The notes: generated by a model from the letters alone, not told the origin. 64,000 nucleotides of DNA from Pseudomonas petrae (GCF_021728295.1 NZ_JAKJXE010000003.1:372001-436000), one strand, 5' to 3'; shown: positions 17,601 to 27,506, counted from the first letter of the stretch. A program made the numbers and translations.

Positions 17601-18332
17601 TCAAGAGGCTTTGACGACGATGGCCGTGATGTTGTCGGGGGCGCCCCGGGTAAGTCCCAGATGCACCAGGCTGCGAACCACCTGATAGGGGTCGGCGTGG
17701 CCTAGCACATCGCGAATTTCGTGGTCTTCGGCGGTCTTGTTCAGGCCGTCACTGCACAGCAACAAGGTATCGCCCGGCAGGATATCCAGATGAGTGATCC
17801 CCAGATCCAGCGCGTCTGCCACACCGATGGCCCGCGTGACGATATTGGCACGCGGGTGCACCCGGGCTTCGGCTTCGCTAAGCAACCCGCTGTCCTGCAA
17901 GTCCTGGACGTAACTGTGGTCTCGGGAAATACCCTGCAACTCACCGTCACGCAGACGGTAAAGACGGCTGTCACCGGCCCACAGGCATACGCCCTGGTTG
18001 CCTTGCGCCGCCAGCGCAACGACTGTGCTGCCCATCATGCTCACCGCACGCCGAACGGTTTCTTCGCGCACGGCCGCATTGACCTCGACCAGCGCTGCGC
18101 GCAGCGCTAGGGTGTACATCGCTAACGTGTCCAAGGGTGATGCACGACGCAAGCTGTCGACGATCAGGCTGGCAACGTAATCACCCGCTGCGTGCCCGCC
18201 CATACCGTCCGCGACCGCCCACAGGCCGTTTTCAGGCAGCTCCAGAAACGCGTCTTCGTTGATCTGCCGCACCATGCCCACATGGCTGTAGCTGGCGCTG
18301 CGGTATTGAATGTGTTGAGCGAATGCAGGCAT
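17601..18332 (-). CDS. pppA: PppA, PP2C-family phosphatase
   Basis: 243 residues. PP2C motifs are present: RQINEDAFL, VADGMGGHAAGDYVAS, LWAGDSRLYRL, SRDHSYV and LCSDGLNKTAEDHE, followed by GAPDNITAIVV. The aspartates bind the two metal ions. It removes the threonine phosphate from Fha and so resets or limits T6SS firing. It starts one base after the tagF stop and lies ten bases from ppkA. Confidence 0.96.
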   Translation of the reverse strand: MPAFAQHIQYRSASYSHVGMVRQINEDAFLELPENGLWAVADGMGGHAAGDYVASLIVDSLRRASPLDTLAMYTLALRAALVEVNAAVREETVRRAVSMMGSTVVALAAQGNQGVCLWAGDSRLYRLRDGELQGISRDHSYVQDLQDSGLLSEAEARVHPRANIVTRAIGVADALDLGITHLDILPGDTLLLCSDGLNKTAEDHEIRDVLGHADPYQVVRSLVHLGLTRGAPDNITAIVVKAS

Positions 18333-18986
18333 CTAGATCGACGTCCCTTGTCCCAGCAGGTAGCTGCCGAATTCCCTGGCTTCAGGCAGGCCCTGACAGC
18401 GCATGAGCCCTGCCGCGATGTGCTGTGATCCATTGCCCCACCAAAGGCTGGCCCGCGTGCACGCCAGTTCAGCCAGCACGCGCTGACGGGTTTGCGGGTC
18501 GGTGGTGTCGGTACGCTGCAGACCGGCAAAGTGGCTCACTGGCTCGGCGCTGATCGTCGGCAGGCATCCCAGGGTTGAGAGGCCGTCCTCAAAGGCTGAA
18601 AAATCAGCACCAGGCTCCAGGGTCGCCAACATCAATGCTTCGACGTGATCAAACCATTGCTGCGGCGCACTCACTAACGCGGCCAACGACTGGTCTGGCT
18701 CGATCACCTGTGCAACGGTGAGCGGAAAATAGCGCCCCACCCGATCAATGCTGGGCATCAACACCCCGGCCACAGCCTGAGGGCCACAGACACCCGGCGC
18801 CACAACGAAACGCCATAGTGGGCTGACCAAATAGGCGTTAAGCCACGCTTGGCCCAACTGCTGCTGGCTGACCTGCAGACCCGCCGAGAGCCAGGCATCC
18901 CACGGTTGAATGAAATGCTGTGCCAGGCCACGGCTTACGAAGTCGCCGCGGCTGGCCAGCTTGCCGTAAAAGCCCGGCATGGTCAT
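18333..18986 (-). CDS. tagF: TagF, post-translational repressor of the T6SS
   Basis: 217 residues opening PGFYGKLASRGDFVSRGL, the hallmark start of the TagF/DUF2094 family, with AWLNAYLVSPLWRF and MPSIDRVGRYFPLTV following. TagF holds the system inactive independently of phosphorylation, probably through Fha. It overlaps the end of tssM (TGA inside ATG). The length matches the stand-alone form; it is not fused to PppA as in some relatives. Confidence 0.94.
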   Translation of the reverse strand: MTMPGFYGKLASRGDFVSRGLAQHFIQPWDAWLSAGLQVSQQQLGQAWLNAYLVSPLWRFVVAPGVCGPQAVAGVLMPSIDRVGRYFPLTVAQVIEPDQSLAALVSAPQQWFDHVEALMLATLEPGADFSAFEDGLSTLGCLPTISAEPVSHFAGLQRTDTTDPQTRQRVLAELACTRASLWWGNGSQHIAAGLMRCQGLPEAREFGSYLLGQGTSI

Positions 18987-21900
18987 AACCGCTCCGGCAG
19001 GCTGAAGCCGCTCAATACACGGTTCTTGAACGGATTGAAGGCGCTGTTGGCGCGCAGCTCATACGAGATGCTGGCGCTGTCGACCCGCAAACGTAAGTTG
19101 AAACGGTCGGGCGAGCCGGCTGACACCAGATCCGACTGCTCCAGCAGACGGAACCACGCCCACGGACCGTCCAGCGTGATACCGGAACGACCACTGGCCG
19201 CAGGGGGAGAGATCGACAGGCGCACGACGCCGATGCTGCCAGCGTTGGGCCATTGCATCGCGACAGGGCGGCTAGGGCCGTGGTCATAACTGATTTGCTG
19301 GCCATCCAGATCAAGCAAGAACTGCGTGATCGAAGCGTCCATCGCCACCGGTTTGAGTTCGAAGCGCACCGAAGGCTGCACACCACCTGAGCGGAAAAAC
19401 GCGTCGCGAATCGCCGCAGCACGCTGGAAGGTTTGCAACACTGACGCGTTGATGCCCAGTTTCTGAGCAGCGCCCGGCTGCCAGCGCCAGCTCGATGCTG
19501 AGGTGTCCACGTAGTCCTGCAGGTATTTGCGGAAATAGTTATCCATCACCCCGCCCACCCCGAAAAACTGACCAAAGTCATCCAGCGTGGCATCGCGTGC
19601 ACTACCCGGCGCTAACGGATAGCGACCGCTCAGCGACTGGCGATACACGTTCACCACATCAGTGATCCAAGCAGCGTTCAGTTGATTGCGCACCCCGCCC
19701 ATCATGGTGTTGGTGGTGGAGCTGACCACCGACTTGACCAGTCCCTTGACCACTGGCGGCTCGCGATCCGCGGTCAGGTTGACACGCGTTGCCGCAACGC
19801 TGGCTGAGTTTTTCGCTTCGCCCAGCAGGGCCTCACCGCTGGCGCCCGCCATGGCGCTGACTTGTACATAGAGCGCATTCATGTCGGCCAACAGGCCGTC
19901 AATGGCGGCAGGCTCACCCTCGCCCTTGCTGACGAACGCATTGAGTTCGGCAAAATGGACGCTGACCGGGTCTTCTGCTACGACAGCCGCAACGGCATTG
20001 CTGGCTTGTTCTTGCCCCAGCATCGAGCCCAGGCGCTGCTTAAGCTGGTCAACGCCACCGTCGACCTTCTTGGCCTGCTCGGCGATGAGCTTCTCGCCTT
20101 GTTGCAGGTTGGTTTCGTTGGCCACCGCCACCAGCAGCTTTTTCAGCGGTGAGGTGGGCCCGGAAATCACCCGCAAGACGTCAGAGGCTTGAGCGACGCT
20201 GGTGATGGGCACAAAGTCGATGTCTGCAAGCAACGCATCCCACTGGCGTTGGTAGTCCTGAAAGTACAAACGGCGCACATCCGCGGCCAGGCTGGCGACG
20301 TTCTGTTGATCAGCAGGCTCCACCCCCAGCACCCATTGCTCTTCGGCCAACGTCCCGGCCTGGCTCAAGCTGGTCGCCAGAAACGCATCGCGGTAACCCT
20401 TAGCTGTAAAAAAGCCGCTCAGTGGCGCGCTCAACGGCTTGCCACTTTTGCGGGCGAACACCAGGGCGGCATCACGCCCGGCGGCTTCGCTCATGCGGAA
20501 GTCTGTGACGCCGTCCGGCAGCTTCTGGCGCTTGACTCGGTCATACACGCGTTGCGCCACGGGCAGTTGTTGCAACTGACGGCGCAAGTCGTCGATCAGC
20601 CGCTGGTCCAGTCGCGCATTGGGTGGATGACGCTCAAACAACGCCTGCAAATGCTCGCCCAGTGCCTGGCGCTGATCGGGCGGCAGGTCACGCGGCAGGC
20701 TTTGGTCCCAGTCCAGCGTGACCCAGGCCTTGATGAAGTCCGGATCGAAATGCTCGCTGTCGGCGAGCATCAGATACGCCTTGAGCCCTTCATAGAGAAA
20801 GTCCGAGCTGCCGCCGCTGTGCAGTTGCTCTTCAATCCGGGTGACCAGTCGCGGCGCGAAGACCGCAATCAGCAGCTTGCGGTACACGCTGCCCGATTCA
20901 GCCTGCAGCATGTCGCCCTGATACAAACCCAATCCCTGTGACATGGCAGGGGCATCGCCTGCCAGATTGCGCACCGCATTGAGCAGTGGCAACACCGCCA
21001 ACACATCACGCTGCGCGGGGCTCAGGCTTTGTACGCTTTGCCCCAGTGGCGCGACTTTTTGGTCGACCTGGGCGATGTAGGCCTGGTTGGCGCGGTAACT
21101 GATCACCCAAAGCGTGCTGACCAACACCACCACTGCAACGGTGGCAGCCAATGCAGCACGCGCCAGCCATTTGCGTCGACGTTCGACCTTGGGGTTTACA
21201 CCCACCAGCCCACGCTCGGCGAACGCAACCGCCGTGAACAGCTTTTCAATGAAGTAGCTGCGACCGGTGCCGGTCTGTCGCGCCAGGTGCTGACGGTCCA
21301 GGCTCATGCTCTGGGCCATGGCTCCGATCAGTCGGTCAATCGGGCTGCCTTCCTGCGTACCGCTGGTGAAATACACCCCGCGCAGCAACGCACGGTCTTC
21401 AAACGCGTTGGGTTTGAACACACCGTCGAGGAACGCTTGCAGCGTATCTTTGAGGGCTCCGAACTGCTGCGGAAAACCGTAAATCAGGTCACGCCGTGCC
21501 GGGTCACGCGCTTGCTGCAAGCGCTCGACCAGACGCGCGTTCAGGCGCTGCTCAAGCAAGGCGAACTCGTCAAGGAAATGCCCGATCGGCCCCTCTGTGT
21601 TTTTGGGATTGTCCAGTGCGAAGGTCATGCCCCACACCTGCGCGCGCTCCTCTTTGCTCAGGGCATCGAAGAACTCCATGAAGCCCGGCACCAGGTCAAG
21701 TTTGGTCAGCATCACGTAGATCGGGAAGCGCACGCCCAACTGGCTATACAGCTCCTGGATGCGCAAGCGAATAGCCGCCGCGTGAGCCGCACGCTCAGCT
21801 TCGCTGCCCAGCAGCAGATCAGACAGACTGATCGCAATGAACGCGCCGTCGATGGGGCGGCGTGAGCGCTGCTTTTTCAGCAGGTCGAGGAAGCCCAGCC

Positions 21901-22486
21901 ACGCGGCCTTGTCGACCTGTGCGTGACTGTCCTGGGTGGTGTAACGGCCTGCTGTGTCCAGCAGCACGGCTTGGTCGGTAAACCACCAGTCGCAGTTGCG
22001 CGTACCGCCCACGCCACGAATCGCACCGGCGCCCATCTGCGCTGCCAGCGGAAAATGCATCCCGGAATTAACCAGAGCCGTAGTCTTGCCCGCACCGGGC
22101 GGACCAATGATCACGTACCAAGGCAACTCATAGAGATTGCGCCGCTCATCGCCGCCCAGGCGCGCGTGCTTGAGCAGCTTGAGCGCCTCATCCATGCGTT
22201 GGCGCAGCGTGGCCAGCTCTTCGGCGGTGGCGACGCTGGCAGGGTCTGGCGCCGTTTCAGCGGCCAGACTTTGCATCACCTGCGCGGCATGGCGACGCGC
22301 TTGGATGATGCGAAACACTCGCCAGGCGATCCAGACGGCGAACAGCACAATGATCAGTGTCCAGCGCCGCCCTTCGGACACCAGCACGTCAAGCAGCGGA
22401 CCAACAAACCAAATGATCAGGCTAAGGGCAATCAGACCCAGAACAGGCACGACCCAGCGAACGATAAAACCGAGAAACGCCTTCAC
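18983..22486 (-). CDS. tssM: TssM (IcmF), inner-membrane core of the T6SS membrane complex
   Basis: 1167 residues from a GTG that overlaps the tssL stop. Two N-terminal helices (about 9-30 and 42-58) precede Walker A GPPGAGKTT (128-136) and a cytoplasmic GTPase-like domain (LDTAGRYTTQD as Walker B/switch). A third helix lies near 440-460 (ALAATVAVVVLVSTLWVIS). The long periplasmic part ends in the all-beta domain that contacts TssJ. TssM, TssL and TssJ form the envelope-spanning channel. The nucleotide site looks intact. Confidence 0.96.
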   Translation of the reverse strand: MKAFLGFIVRWVVPVLGLIALSLIIWFVGPLLDVLVSEGRRWTLIIVLFAVWIAWRVFRIIQARRHAAQVMQSLAAETAPDPASVATAEELATLRQRMDEALKLLKHARLGGDERRNLYELPWYVIIGPPGAGKTTALVNSGMHFPLAAQMGAGAIRGVGGTRNCDWWFTDQAVLLDTAGRYTTQDSHAQVDKAAWLGFLDLLKKQRSRRPIDGAFIAISLSDLLLGSEAERAAHAAAIRLRIQELYSQLGVRFPIYVMLTKLDLVPGFMEFFDALSKEERAQVWGMTFALDNPKNTEGPIGHFLDEFALLEQRLNARLVERLQQARDPARRDLIYGFPQQFGALKDTLQAFLDGVFKPNAFEDRALLRGVYFTSGTQEGSPIDRLIGAMAQSMSLDRQHLARQTGTGRSYFIEKLFTAVAFAERGLVGVNPKVERRRKWLARAALAATVAVVVLVSTLWVISYRANQAYIAQVDQKVAPLGQSVQSLSPAQRDVLAVLPLLNAVRNLAGDAPAMSQGLGLYQGDMLQAESGSVYRKLLIAVFAPRLVTRIEEQLHSGGSSDFLYEGLKAYLMLADSEHFDPDFIKAWVTLDWDQSLPRDLPPDQRQALGEHLQALFERHPPNARLDQRLIDDLRRQLQQLPVAQRVYDRVKRQKLPDGVTDFRMSEAAGRDAALVFARKSGKPLSAPLSGFFTAKGYRDAFLATSLSQAGTLAEEQWVLGVEPADQQNVASLAADVRRLYFQDYQRQWDALLADIDFVPITSVAQASDVLRVISGPTSPLKKLLVAVANETNLQQGEKLIAEQAKKVDGGVDQLKQRLGSMLGQEQASNAVAAVVAEDPVSVHFAELNAFVSKGEGEPAAIDGLLADMNALYVQVSAMAGASGEALLGEAKNSASVAATRVNLTADREPPVVKGLVKSVVSSTTNTMMGGVRNQLNAAWITDVVNVYRQSLSGRYPLAPGSARDATLDDFGQFFGVGGVMDNYFRKYLQDYVDTSASSWRWQPGAAQKLGINASVLQTFQRAAAIRDAFFRSGGVQPSVRFELKPVAMDASITQFLLDLDGQQISYDHGPSRPVAMQWPNAGSIGVVRLSISPPAASGRSGITLDGPWAWFRLLEQSDLVSAGSPDRFNLRLRVDSASISYELRANSAFNPFKNRVLSGFSLPERL

Positions 22487-23805
22487 TCAACCCCCTCCGC
22501 CAACACAGTGATTTCAACGCGGCGATTCTTCGCCCGTCCTTCGGCTGTTGCATTGGGCGCCACCGGCGCGGTGTCGCTGCGACCTTCTGCGGAGAAGCGC
22601 TCAGGCTGGCCTGTTTTGGCTGCCAGGATTTGCAGCACTTGCTCGGCACGGGCCTGAGACAGCGCCCAGTTGGACGGGAAGCGCAACGTGGCAATAGGCC
22701 GATTGTCGCTGTGCCCGGTGACTCGCACCTGGCCTTTGACTTTGCGAATGGCATCAGCAATGCGCAGCATCAGAGGCTGGTAGTCGTCGACAATGGTTGA
22801 GCTTGCCGAGGCAAATAATTCGTCGCCGCGGATGGTCACCACCGAACGATCCACCGCATCTTCCACCGCCACGCGATTAGCCTTGATGTCCTCAGCCAAA
22901 AAGCCCGCCAGGCGCGGACGCTCAATGACTTTAGGCTGGACCACGGCCGGGGTGATGGCCTGCACGGGGATCTCGCCCAGTGCATGAATATTTTTGAAGA
23001 CCGGCTCTGCATCCGACGCAAGCTTCAGACGCAAGCCGAACAACAACAGCAGCAACAGGGCTACGCCGATGGCGACAGCGACCCAAGGCGGCATGAATTG
23101 CGACAGGCGATCACGCGCCACCGTCACGCCACGCCAATGCGGCGATAACTCGCGCTCGATCTCGCCGCGCGCCGTACGAATTGCCGCACTGGTGCGCTCG
23201 CGCAAGGCATCAAGCTGGCTACGGCCATCCCTCATCACTCGGTAGCGACCTTCAAAACCAAGGCACATGCACAGGTACAGCATCTCCAGCAGATGCAGAC
23301 GTTCGCGGGGCGTTTGCAAGCAATGCTCCAGCAGCTGAAAGACCTTCTCACCGCCCCAGGCTTCGTTGTGCACGGTGATCAACAGGCTCTGCTTGCCCCA
23401 TTCACTGGCGCTGCCCCACGGTGTACTCAGCACGGCTTCATCCAGCGCGGTGCACAATGCATAGCGCGCCAGCAGCACCTCGTTGCGCGCCACACCGGCC
23501 GCCTGCGCACGCTCTTCGAACTGGCGCAGGTAAGCGAGCAGTTGCGCGCGCAAACTGGCCGGGGCCGGGTGAGCAATGGTGTTGCGCAAGCGCGTGAGCA
23601 ATGCCAGCAGCGGACCGGCTGCGGCCTCCAGCGGGTTCAGGCCCTGCGACTTGCCGGTTGGCAGGGGGGGCGCCGCCACAGAAAGGGGCGGCAGCGGTTC
23701 ACTGCGCTCGGCAGATTGCGGATCGCGGCCACCGGGGCGCGGCATAAACTGCGTGCGGTCGTTGGCCGGCGTGCCAGGGCCAAAAGGATCATCGTTGGAA
23801 GACAT
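22483..23805 (-). CDS. tssL: TssL (DotU) with C-terminal OmpA/peptidoglycan-binding domain
   Basis: 440 residues. A Pro-rich N-terminus leads into the DotU helical domain (ARYALCTALDEAVLSTPWG, then LLEMLYLCMCLGFEGRYRV). A single transmembrane helix follows near 243-262. The periplasmic OmpA-like domain has VTGHSDNRPI and SNWALSQARAEQVLQIL, which binds peptidoglycan. This is the extended form typical of HSI-I type systems; it anchors the membrane complex to the cell wall. The stop overlaps the tssM start, and six bases separate it from tssK. Confidence 0.95.
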   Translation of the reverse strand: MSSNDDPFGPGTPANDRTQFMPRPGGRDPQSAERSEPLPPLSVAAPPLPTGKSQGLNPLEAAAGPLLALLTRLRNTIAHPAPASLRAQLLAYLRQFEERAQAAGVARNEVLLARYALCTALDEAVLSTPWGSASEWGKQSLLITVHNEAWGGEKVFQLLEHCLQTPRERLHLLEMLYLCMCLGFEGRYRVMRDGRSQLDALRERTSAAIRTARGEIERELSPHWRGVTVARDRLSQFMPPWVAVAIGVALLLLLLFGLRLKLASDAEPVFKNIHALGEIPVQAITPAVVQPKVIERPRLAGFLAEDIKANRVAVEDAVDRSVVTIRGDELFASASSTIVDDYQPLMLRIADAIRKVKGQVRVTGHSDNRPIATLRFPSNWALSQARAEQVLQILAAKTGQPERFSAEGRSDTAPVAPNATAEGRAKNRRVEITVLAEGVE

Positions 23806-23811
23806 CGCGGT

Positions 23812-25146
23812 TTATCCTCGGATCGCCCAAAAAGCCAGGTTCAGGCCCGGGAATTCACCGGCCACATGGAACGCGAAACCACCCGAATTCATCAGTTCTT
23901 TCCAGTGCTCGCTGCCCCGGTCGAGTTCGTAGTACGTGGACCCCACGTGGAAGGGAATCTGCCGTGGCGCCACCGGCAGAGGCAGAAGACCAATGCCTGG
24001 CAACTGCAAATTGACCATGTCGCGGATGTGCTCCACCGAGCCGACTTTGCTCTGCTGGCCGAAACGCCCGCGCAACGCTTCGCTGGGCATGTCGGCCCGC
24101 ACCACCAGGATGAAGCTGGCGCTGTCGATCAGGTTACGGTCGGCGAGCATGGCCACGTGAATGCCGTAGGCTTTTTCAACAATCGGAATCGGCGTGGCCT
24201 TGCTGTCGATCAACATCGACAGTGCCTCACGTAATGCCAGCATGACCGGCGCAAAGCTCAGGGCCAGGTCATCATGCTGGTAGCGGACAAAGGCCTGCGG
24301 GCGACGCCCTGCACTGGAAAAGGTCGCAAAGTCGCCCGCCAGGCTCACCAGTTCGCTGTATAAGCGCTCAGGGTGCAGCGGGGTCAGTTGGCTCAGGTGA
24401 TTGATCAACGGCTGCGCGCGATTGACCAGCTGCAGCAGCAAGAAGTCCGCAATTTCCGAAGCGCCACCGGCACCCGATGCGACCACGCGGCCCGCCAGCG
24501 CTTCACCGCGCTGATGCAGCAGCCCAGACAGTTCGCCCAGAAAAGTCGCGAGCAACCTGGACGCCGCGACGTCAAGCACGGGCGGGATGTAGGCCTCATC
24601 AAGGACCAACGCCCGGTCAGCTCGTTTTTCTTTTACCAGCGCCAGGCCGATCGCTGCATAGTCGCTCAAGCCGTCACGCTCAGTGACCAGACGCAAGGCC
24701 CTCGCCCCCACCGCTACCGGCGCGCGATTTTCAAACGGCGCATTGTCGTCGCGCACTTCGCGCACCTGGCTGACAAAGCGTGCACTCGCCACCGCTTCTC
24801 CTTCATCCACCGTGTCACGCTGGCCCGCGCGCTTGAGTGGCAGCGCCAGATAAACCAGACCATCACGCAGGTTGTCGTCGATGTTCAGCGGGCTGGGCGC
24901 CAAGTCATCATGGGGAATGTTGAACGGTGTGCCATCGGGCAACAAGCCGCGCGCCGAGACAATCGCCAACTTGCCCTGCGCCAAAAGCCCTTGGTCCAGC
25001 AACAGCTCAGAAAACCCCCACGCCCCGGCCGACAGCGGGCGACTGCGCGCATCAATGAGGTTCTCCAGGTAGCGGTCATGCTGCTGAAAGTGCTGTGTTC
25101 CAATGAACATGCCTTCCGACCAGACCACACGATTGTTCCAGGACAT
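23812..25146 (-). CDS. tssK: TssK, T6SS baseplate adaptor
   Basis: 444 residues opening SWNNRVVWSEGMFIGTQHFQQHDRYLE, the signature of the family, with FNIPHDDLAPSPLNI near 85. The end has the C-terminal domain that docks on TssL and TssM. TssK links the TssEFG wedges to the membrane complex. It is 15 bases downstream of tssJ and shares its operon. Confidence 0.96.
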   Translation of the reverse strand: MSWNNRVVWSEGMFIGTQHFQQHDRYLENLIDARSRPLSAGAWGFSELLLDQGLLAQGKLAIVSARGLLPDGTPFNIPHDDLAPSPLNIDDNLRDGLVYLALPLKRAGQRDTVDEGEAVASARFVSQVREVRDDNAPFENRAPVAVGARALRLVTERDGLSDYAAIGLALVKEKRADRALVLDEAYIPPVLDVAASRLLATFLGELSGLLHQRGEALAGRVVASGAGGASEIADFLLLQLVNRAQPLINHLSQLTPLHPERLYSELVSLAGDFATFSSAGRRPQAFVRYQHDDLALSFAPVMLALREALSMLIDSKATPIPIVEKAYGIHVAMLADRNLIDSASFILVVRADMPSEALRGRFGQQSKVGSVEHIRDMVNLQLPGIGLLPLPVAPRQIPFHVGSTYYELDRGSEHWKELMNSGGFAFHVAGEFPGLNLAFWAIRG

Positions 25147-25161
25147 GGATTCTCCGATTGC

Positions 25162-25677
25162 CTATTGGGCGGGACGAGTGGGGGTAGCTGCCGGAGCGCT
25201 GGTCACCGCGCGGGCATCAAGACCGATGTGAAAAGTACCGACCTTGCGTGGCGCGACACTGACAACAGTGCGCCACTGAGCCTGGTCGATTTCGCGATAG
25301 CCGACCACCAGCCCGATCTGGCGCGTGGTGCTGTTGAGGTCGCGAGAAAGGGTCAGTTGCTGCCCCGGCTGGACCAGCACTTCGTCCTGATCAATCAGGT
25401 CGGCACCCAGCGTTGCCTGGGCACGCTCGGCCAACGCGAAATAATCGGCGCGCAAGAAACTGGCCGTGTTTTTCAATTCAAAGATACGCACGCGCACAGG
25501 CGCGGGCTGACCGTTGGCGCCAGGATTGAGTCCAGCGACCGCGTTGAAGTGCAGCTCAACGGTCGCCGCATCCGCGCCCTTCTCAACCGCGTCGGCGGAC
25601 GGTGGCGTCTGCCCGTTCTTGGCGCACCCTGCCAACAACAACGCGATGGACGCTGCCATTACCACTTTTCCAAACAT
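25162..25677 (-). CDS. tssJ: TssJ, outer-membrane lipoprotein of the T6SS
   Basis: 171 residues. A lipoprotein signal ends LLLAGC at about residue 18. The mature domain is the small transthyretin-like sandwich (VELHFNAVAGLNPGANGQPAPVRVRIFELKN). It anchors TssM at the outer membrane. The gene lies 56 bases from fha and 15 from tssK. Confidence 0.94.
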   Translation of the reverse strand: MFGKVVMAASIALLLAGCAKNGQTPPSADAVEKGADAATVELHFNAVAGLNPGANGQPAPVRVRIFELKNTASFLRADYFALAERAQATLGADLIDQDEVLVQPGQQLTLSRDLNSTTRQIGLVVGYREIDQAQWRTVVSVAPRKVGTFHIGLDARAVTSAPAATPTRPAQ

Positions 25678-25733
25678 CCTGCGTCCTCATGACGTGCTGA
25701 CTGTATTTCCGTTTTTCCGGGTGCCGCTGCGCT

Positions 25734-27119
25734 TCAGGATCGCCGCTGTCGGGTGCTGTGCTCTTCGTAGGCGCGGCTGAACTCACGTCCGAACAGGTCT
25801 TGAAAGTCTTCTTCTGCTTCGCGGGAGATCTGCGCATACAGTTCGGTGAACTGCTGCCAGTTCTGCGCGTGACGCGAACCGAACAGGTTCGACAGCGCGC
25901 CGGGCTTGCCCATACGCGCCTCAAGCTGGGAGGGTTCGAAACGTTTGAGCAGCGCGTTGATCGCCGCCTCCACACCTGCCATCACCGCCAACTGGTGCGC
26001 ACGCAGATCATCAAAGCTGTCAGCAATGGCGAGGTCCGGCGACATAAACGCATGATTGCCGTGGCGCAGCAGCAACAGCAGTGCCTCATCAACATTCGGC
26101 GCAAACTTCAACGGGTTGTTTTCCACCGGGCTGATCATGGTCTGCTGCATCCGGAACTCGCCTTTAAGGCTGCTGCGGGCACGCAACACATCGATCAAGC
26201 CTTCCACCATCAACCGATAGCTGCGACCGACTAACTCCATCTGGGCCTGGGCTTGCGCCGGGTCGATGCGCAACTGGTCGAGCCCTGCCCCGCGCAAAAA
26301 AGCGTGAAGAAGGTCTGCACAACCGCTGATCGCGGGCGGCACTGAGGGCTCAACGCGCTCAACGGCAGGCATCTGCACCGGATCTGGATCAACGGTGAAC
26401 GCTGGGGCCACATCAACAGGCACGACCGGCACCACAGGCGCAACGGCCAACGGCAGTGGCTTCGCGGCGACATCCGACAAGAAGTCCCAATCATCAGGGA
26501 TGACATTCGACGCCGACGCGGGCGTCATAACGGGCGCGCCAAGTGCCTGAGGGATGGGGGGGCGAAAATCATGACGTTCGACCGGGACGTGATCCGACTG
26601 GGTCGCAGGTGGAACACTGGCCGGGGTCAGAAAATCGAACAGATCGGGAAACGTGTCCTGCGCAGCACCGCCTTTAAAGTGGGCCGTCGCAGGTGCGTCG
26701 TTGGTGAGGGGGGTTGGGCTGTTCTGGCGCCCCATCAGTGCCTCAAAACTGCTGGAGGCCTCAAGACCGAAGGGGCTGGAGTCGGCCAGCGTTGAATCAG
26801 CATCAATACGCGCGCCAATTTCGTAGTCGCCAATACGGATAACTTCGCCGTCTTCAAGCCATTCGCTGTTGCCGCGACGCAGGCGAATACCGGCCTTGAC
26901 CAGCTCAACACCATTAGTGCTGTAGTCGGTCAAGTAGTACCGACCGTCCTTGTACTGAATAGCGCAATGTTTGGCGGACACCAAGCGCTCAGGGTCGGGA
27001 AGTACCCAGTCGTTTTCCAGACTACGGCCAATCGCCATCACCCCTTTGTCCATCGACTTCTCAGGGAGTTGTCCGGGGGTTATTTTGTGATAGCTGGTAA
27101 TAGTCAGACAGAGCGACAC
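25734..27119 (-). CDS. fha: Fha, FHA-domain scaffold and PpkA substrate
   Basis: 461 residues from a GTG at 27119 preceded by a perfect AAGGAGG. The frame extends open to 27365 but without a ribosome site, and the family begins at this residue (VSLCLTITSYHKITPGQ). The FHA domain (about 25-110) has GRSLENDWVLPD, SAKHC and DYSTNGV, the phosphothreonine-binding set. A Pro/Val-rich linker and a TagF-contacting C-terminal helical domain follow. Phosphorylation by PpkA lets Fha promote T6SS assembly. It is the first gene of the leftward operon, divergent from tssA. Confidence 0.93.
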   Translation of the reverse strand: MSLCLTITSYHKITPGQLPEKSMDKGVMAIGRSLENDWVLPDPERLVSAKHCAIQYKDGRYYLTDYSTNGVELVKAGIRLRRGNSEWLEDGEVIRIGDYEIGARIDADSTLADSSPFGLEASSSFEALMGRQNSPTPLTNDAPATAHFKGGAAQDTFPDLFDFLTPASVPPATQSDHVPVERHDFRPPIPQALGAPVMTPASASNVIPDDWDFLSDVAAKPLPLAVAPVVPVVPVDVAPAFTVDPDPVQMPAVERVEPSVPPAISGCADLLHAFLRGAGLDQLRIDPAQAQAQMELVGRSYRLMVEGLIDVLRARSSLKGEFRMQQTMISPVENNPLKFAPNVDEALLLLLRHGNHAFMSPDLAIADSFDDLRAHQLAVMAGVEAAINALLKRFEPSQLEARMGKPGALSNLFGSRHAQNWQQFTELYAQISREAEEDFQDLFGREFSRAYEEHSTRQRRS

Positions 27120-27506
27120 TGCGCCTCCTTGCTTACACTTCTCGGACCACGGTTCGAGGCCCAGCTCCCTAAGACCCAGGACCGAATATTGTGAGAAAAC
27201 GCTCAATAAAAGTGAGATAAAGACCAGCTTCTGGCTTTTTCCCAATTTTAGACACAGTTGAATGACAGTCGTCCACAGGTCGACCTTGCGCTCATCCATT
27301 CTGCCGTCTGTATCACATCCGACCCAAAGGGCGTATAGCTTACCTTGACAAAGGGTAAGTTCCACACCAAAAATGACATCCGTTTAAAGACATATGACGC
27401 CTATGTGGCATCACAGGCTTTACAACGCCGCATTTGCTCCTCCCTTGCTCTAATTAAAATTTTTATTGCTCTGATGTGCATGCGACCGATAAGGAGATCG
27501 ATTTTG
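27120..27506. promoter_or_regulatory. Divergent fha/tssA control region
   Basis: Nearly 390 bases separate the two starts, far more than anywhere else in the T6SS locus. It is locally AT-rich on the tssA side (27440-27475 includes TAATTAAAATTTTTATTG). It should hold both operon promoters and long 5' leaders. No -10/-35 or -24/-12 set is clean enough to mark. Confidence 0.65.
27487..27500 (+). promoter_or_regulatory. Candidate RsmA/RsmE-binding hairpin over the tssA ribosome site
   Basis: CGAT-AAGGAG-ATCG forms a perfect four-base stem with a six-base loop that is exactly the Shine-Dalgarno, exposing GGA. This is the preferred CsrA/RsmA geometry. In P. aeruginosa HSI-I mRNAs are RsmA targets, so occlusion of the tssA site in the planktonic state is plausible here. 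Confidence 0.6.

Noticed and set aside
27120..27365. Longer Fha from an upstream start at 27365
   Set aside because: No ribosome site there, while the GTG at 27119 has a perfect AAGGAGG and matches the family start.
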